Part shown: piece after piece, positions 54,451 through 57,075 of the stretch
Layout: each line of letters begins with the position of its first letter
How positions within the stretch are numbered: position 1 is the stretch's first letter
Assembly: GCA_015060625.1 (NCBI GenBank)
Contig: SUYC01000022.1
Coordinates: 1 to 57,075, forward strand
Direction: 5' to 3'
Length of the DNA stretch: 57,075 nucleotides
Origin: Xylanibacter ruminicola
GTDB lineage: Bacteria > Bacteroidota > Bacteroidia > Bacteroidales > Bacteroidaceae
Translations under genes and position numbers: made by a program
Notes under the pieces: model-generated
The model's database searches: none
Seen by the model: the letters and a program-made list of their open reading frames with translations, nothing else
Told to the model about the DNA's origin: nothing

Positions 54451-56037
54451 ATGAAAAAGAATATATATAAAATGGTTGTAGCAGGAGTATTCTCCTTCCT
54501 CCTTCCTCTTTCCTCTTTCCTCGTAGTGAGCTGCGACAGCGAGCTCGACATTGCCAAACACGGCAACCTGGGAAGTATGGAAGACTTCTACACCAACGAC
54601 GAGAACACCATGCAGGCCACCTCTTCGCTCTATCTGCAGATGCGTAGCCTACATTACAATTGGTTTATGACCAAGAACTGTCTGTCTGACGATGTCTGGA
54701 CAGGTGGCGGTTCGCGTGGCGACAACGCCGAAATGGAGAAACTCAACGAATATACCTTCGGCACCGATCATGGCATGATCCAGAGCCTCTATTCGGGTCT
54801 CTATGGCGTCATCTACAAAGCCAACCTGATTATCGACAAGACACAGGGAGAAACCTCTATTATGAAACGCGCCATCAACGAGGCTAAGGTGTTTCGTGCA
54901 TGGGCTTCGTTCGAACTGGTAACCCTGTTTGGCACAGCCCCTGTTGTGGATCACCTGTTGGAACCAGGCGAATATCGCTTAGGCAACAGCACTCCTGCTG
55001 ATATGTGGGCACTCGTCGAGAACGACCTGAACGAAGCCATCAACAGCGGCACCCTGCCCTCAAAGAGCGACGTGAACGATGCCGAGGGAGGTATCCGTAT
55101 CACCAAAGAGACGGCTCAGGCATTCTTAGGTAAAGCTTATCTCTTCGAAGGTAAGAACAGCGAGGCTGCCGCCATGCTCGACAATGTGATCAACTCGGGC
55201 AAATACGCTCTCTATCAGGGCGAATATGATGCGCAGTTCCATGCAGCTGCCAACAACAACTGCGAGTCGGTATTCGAACTGCAGAAGCGTAACGATACCG
55301 AGCAGATGTGGAACCAGTTCGACATGGGTCTGCTGATGCAGGGCTGGCGTACCGACAAGATGAACTACAGCGGACAGGCAGCTGCCGTGATTGCTCAGGG
55401 CACCTATGGATTCATGAACCCACGCAAGTCGCTCTACGATGCCTTCGTGGCTTGGGAAGGTGCCAACGGCTACCGTCTGAACAAGACCATGATGACCTAC
55501 GAGCAGCTGAAGAACTTTGGCGTTAGCATCCAGACGGGTGCCTTGGTATATGGCTGCGAGGGTTACTTTATGTGGAAGAACCAGTCGCTGAAGGAGGACT
55601 GTGTTGTCGATCAGTCATTCTTCCAGGGTGTTCAGTTCACCAATCTGAAGATTATGCGCTACGCCGAGGTTCTGCTGTTGGCCGCCGAGGCTCAGTTGCA
55701 GGCAGGCAACAGCAGTAAGGCGCTCGACTACATCAATCAGATTCGTGTACGTGCCAAGGAGACACCGCTGACCAGCGTAACGCTGAACGACATCAAGACC
55801 GAGAAGCGCCTGGAACTCTGCAACGAGAGCGTACGTTTCCAGGATCTGGTTCGCTGGGGCGACGCAGAGTCGGCACTGGGTCAGCAGGGTAAAGAGATAC
55901 CAGCCTTCGGTACCGAGGGTGTACAGTGGCTCTTCAAGAACGACAAGTATGGTTTCCAGGAGAAGCACAAGCTGCTACCTATCCCTCTGAAGGAAATCGA
56001 ACTTAATCCAAATATGACTCAAAACACAGGTTGGTAA
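54451..56037 (+). CDS. SusD-like lipoprotein, fourth pair
   Basis: A 528-aa RagB/SusD lipoprotein. The signal sequence ends in lipobox VVSC; its DNA (54490-54525) is a run of CTT/TCC-type pyrimidine repeats encoding Phe, Leu, Pro and Ser. The family blocks AINEAKVFRAWASFELVTLF and EKRLELCNESVRFQDLVRWG and the end NPNMTQNTGW are present. It follows SusC after 40 nt of AT-rich sequence with short GAATTAAA/GAATTGAA repeats, and precedes a lipoprotein gene by 21 nt. Confidence 0.93.
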   Translation: MKKNIYKMVVAGVFSFLLPLSSFLVVSCDSELDIAKHGNLGSMEDFYTNDENTMQATSSLYLQMRSLHYNWFMTKNCLSDDVWTGGGSRGDNAEMEKLNEYTFGTDHGMIQSLYSGLYGVIYKANLIIDKTQGETSIMKRAINEAKVFRAWASFELVTLFGTAPVVDHLLEPGEYRLGNSTPADMWALVENDLNEAINSGTLPSKSDVNDAEGGIRITKETAQAFLGKAYLFEGKNSEAAAMLDNVINSGKYALYQGEYDAQFHAAANNNCESVFELQKRNDTEQMWNQFDMGLLMQGWRTDKMNYSGQAAAVIAQGTYGFMNPRKSLYDAFVAWEGANGYRLNKTMMTYEQLKNFGVSIQTGALVYGCEGYFMWKNQSLKEDCVVDQSFFQGVQFTNLKIMRYAEVLLLAAEAQLQAGNSSKALDYINQIRVRAKETPLTSVTLNDIKTEKRLELCNESVRFQDLVRWGDAESALGQQGKEIPAFGTEGVQWLFKNDKYGFQEKHKLLPIPLKEIELNPNMTQNTGW

Positions 56038-56058
56038 TAAAATTAAAAAAAAAACAAT

Positions 56059-56973
56059 ATGAAAGCTTTTAGATATATCATCATGTTGCTGGCGGTGATT
56101 GGGTTTACGGCTTGCAGCAACGACTCCATCGAAGACTTGAACGGTGAATTCAGCAACATCACCTTCTGCACCTTCAATAACGGCAGCGTCCAGCCTACCA
56201 CCAAGTTGGGTAAGGGCATCAAGGCGCTGAACACCCAGTTTACCGATGCTGCAGGCAACAGCCTCACACTCAGCTTCGGCAGTAAGGAGTGGATTCTTGG
56301 CGAGGGTACCTATCAGCCTGTAGCCACCCTCACTACAGGTGGCACTTACGCTGGTAGCATCAATGGCGCAACCATCAGCGAGGGTAGCATCGACGTGAGC
56401 GCCGTGAATGGTTGCTACTTTATCAGCGGACTGGTGAAGACCAGCGACGGCAAGCAGTACAAGCCTTACTTCAAGGGCGAGCTGACCTTCATCGTTGGCG
56501 AGGATGATCCTGAGCCCAGCGGCTATACCATGACCATCGCAACGAGCGAGGTTGCCATCATGGACTGGACCACCTTCCAGAACACCGTTTATCCCGACGT
56601 TACCAAATATACCATTACCGTCAAAGATCCTAACGGTCAGCAGGTAGCCCTGTTCGATGCCATCAATGGCAACAACAAGCAGGCCGACGGTCTGGCTGGT
56701 ACCTATACCATCGTTGGCGATGCGCATGATGCCATGCAGATAAGCGCCGGCTACTCAGTACCCGATTACGGTATGGCAGGCGGCACCAGCTATCTGGATA
56801 ATGGCGGCACAATGCAGTATCTGACCGGTGGAAGCGTGGAGATAACCATCGCTAAGAGCGCCGAAGGCGAAACGCTGTTCTCGTTCAAAGGCACAGGTCT
56901 CGAAACCATCGATGCTGCTGGTACTACCGGTAGTGGTGCATTCAATTTTATGTTCATTTCACTTGTAAAGTAA
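56059..56973 (+). CDS. Surface lipoprotein, probable SGBP of the fourth locus
   Basis: A 304-aa lipoprotein (lipobox FTAC, Cys19) with two beta-rich halves of about 130 residues each. Both contain a Gly-rich GTY...G-T stretch followed by a sheet with GGxxYAGS or GGTSYLDNGG wording, so it may be an internal duplication. I do not recognise a named family. Position three in a SusC-SusD-X operon is that of surface glycan-binding proteins, which hold polysaccharide at the cell surface. The last codons overlap the -33 part of an outward promoter. Confidence 0.7.
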   Translation: MKAFRYIIMLLAVIGFTACSNDSIEDLNGEFSNITFCTFNNGSVQPTTKLGKGIKALNTQFTDAAGNSLTLSFGSKEWILGEGTYQPVATLTTGGTYAGSINGATISEGSIDVSAVNGCYFISGLVKTSDGKQYKPYFKGELTFIVGEDDPEPSGYTMTIATSEVAIMDWTTFQNTVYPDVTKYTITVKDPNGQQVALFDAINGNNKQADGLAGTYTIVGDAHDAMQISAGYSVPDYGMAGGTSYLDNGGTMQYLTGGSVEITIAKSAEGETLFSFKGTGLETIDAAGTTGSGAFNFMFISLVK

Positions 56974-56992
56974 GAAAAAAATCGTATATTTG
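56962..56992 (+). promoter_or_regulatory. Outward-facing promoter, right end
   Basis: A -33 box with TTG (56963-56965) and a -7 box TATATTTG (56985-56992), 19 nt apart, read out of the window through the right terminal repeat. The -33 part lies inside the end of the lipoprotein gene. Unlike the left-end promoter it has no palindrome in the spacer. Confidence 0.55.
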
Positions 56993-56998
56993 CAGCGT

Positions 56999-57075
56999 GA
57001 ATGTGTGTCACGATGATGAAATGACACTTGGAAGTGGCTCTTTCAGTGGAATCAGTCAGCAACTTCCGAAGAGAT
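56999..57075. repeat. 77-bp terminal inverted repeat, right copy
   Basis: The exact reverse complement of 1-77. The hairpins GTGTCA/TGACAC (57005-57010 with 57022-57027) and GGAAGT/ACTTCC (57030-57035 with 57062-57067) begin about a dozen bases after the -7 box, as expected of a structured 5' leader. Confidence 0.85.

Overview
The window looks like a 57-kb piece of a Bacteroidales genome, most likely a Prevotella-type gut or rumen commensal. Four SusC/SusD pairs, two hybrid two-component regulators, GLPGLI-family proteins, many Sec/lipoprotein signals and the Bacteroidetes -7 promoter box (TAnnTTTG) in front of most transcription units all point that way. No rRNA, tRNA, CRISPR array, transposase or integrase was seen. 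The first 77 bases are the exact reverse complement of the last 77, and each copy is entered by an outward-facing promoter.

Region 1 (about 0.1-11.2 kb) is AT-rich and accessory. It holds two paralogous modules, each a transmembrane TPR/HTH regulator (2552-4072 and 9435-10955, identical over about 1.45 kb) divergent from an operon that begins with small secreted proteins. Module A encodes a DUF3244-like secreted protein, a two-helix membrane protein, an 82-aa Gly/Ala/Cys-rich secreted peptide, a SpoIIM(DUF95)-like membrane protein and a polytopic membrane protein. This layout resembles circular-bacteriocin operons. Module B encodes two small secreted proteins, two GLPGLI proteins and a TonB-receptor-like outer membrane protein. 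Both divergent promoter regions carry the same cluster of GTACGCA boxes. A small HTH reading frame lies in frame after the stop codon of each regulator.

Region 2 (11.2-31.1 kb) is an alpha-mannan utilisation locus: hybrid regulator HTCS1, then on the minus strand GH92, SusC, SusD, SusE-like and GH76 genes, with a divergent GH125. A second SusC/SusD pair (26.2-31.1 kb) has no enzymes of its own but carries the same TGTCC-N16-TGTCC direct repeat, at the same distance from its promoter, as the GH92 operon. It is probably part of the same regulon.

Region 3 (31.3-45 kb) looks directed at ester-decorated arabinoxylan or arabinan: a CE6-CE1 double esterase, a degenerate SpoIIE/PP2C-type membrane protein, a SusC/SusD pair with codon use suggesting high expression, and two GH43 enzymes. 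Region 4 (45-57 kb) holds a SusA-like GH13 amylase with a palindromic operator, a second hybrid regulator (HTCS2) divergent from a fourth SusC/SusD pair, and a surface lipoprotein. Several bidirectional or single-strand intrinsic terminators separate these units.
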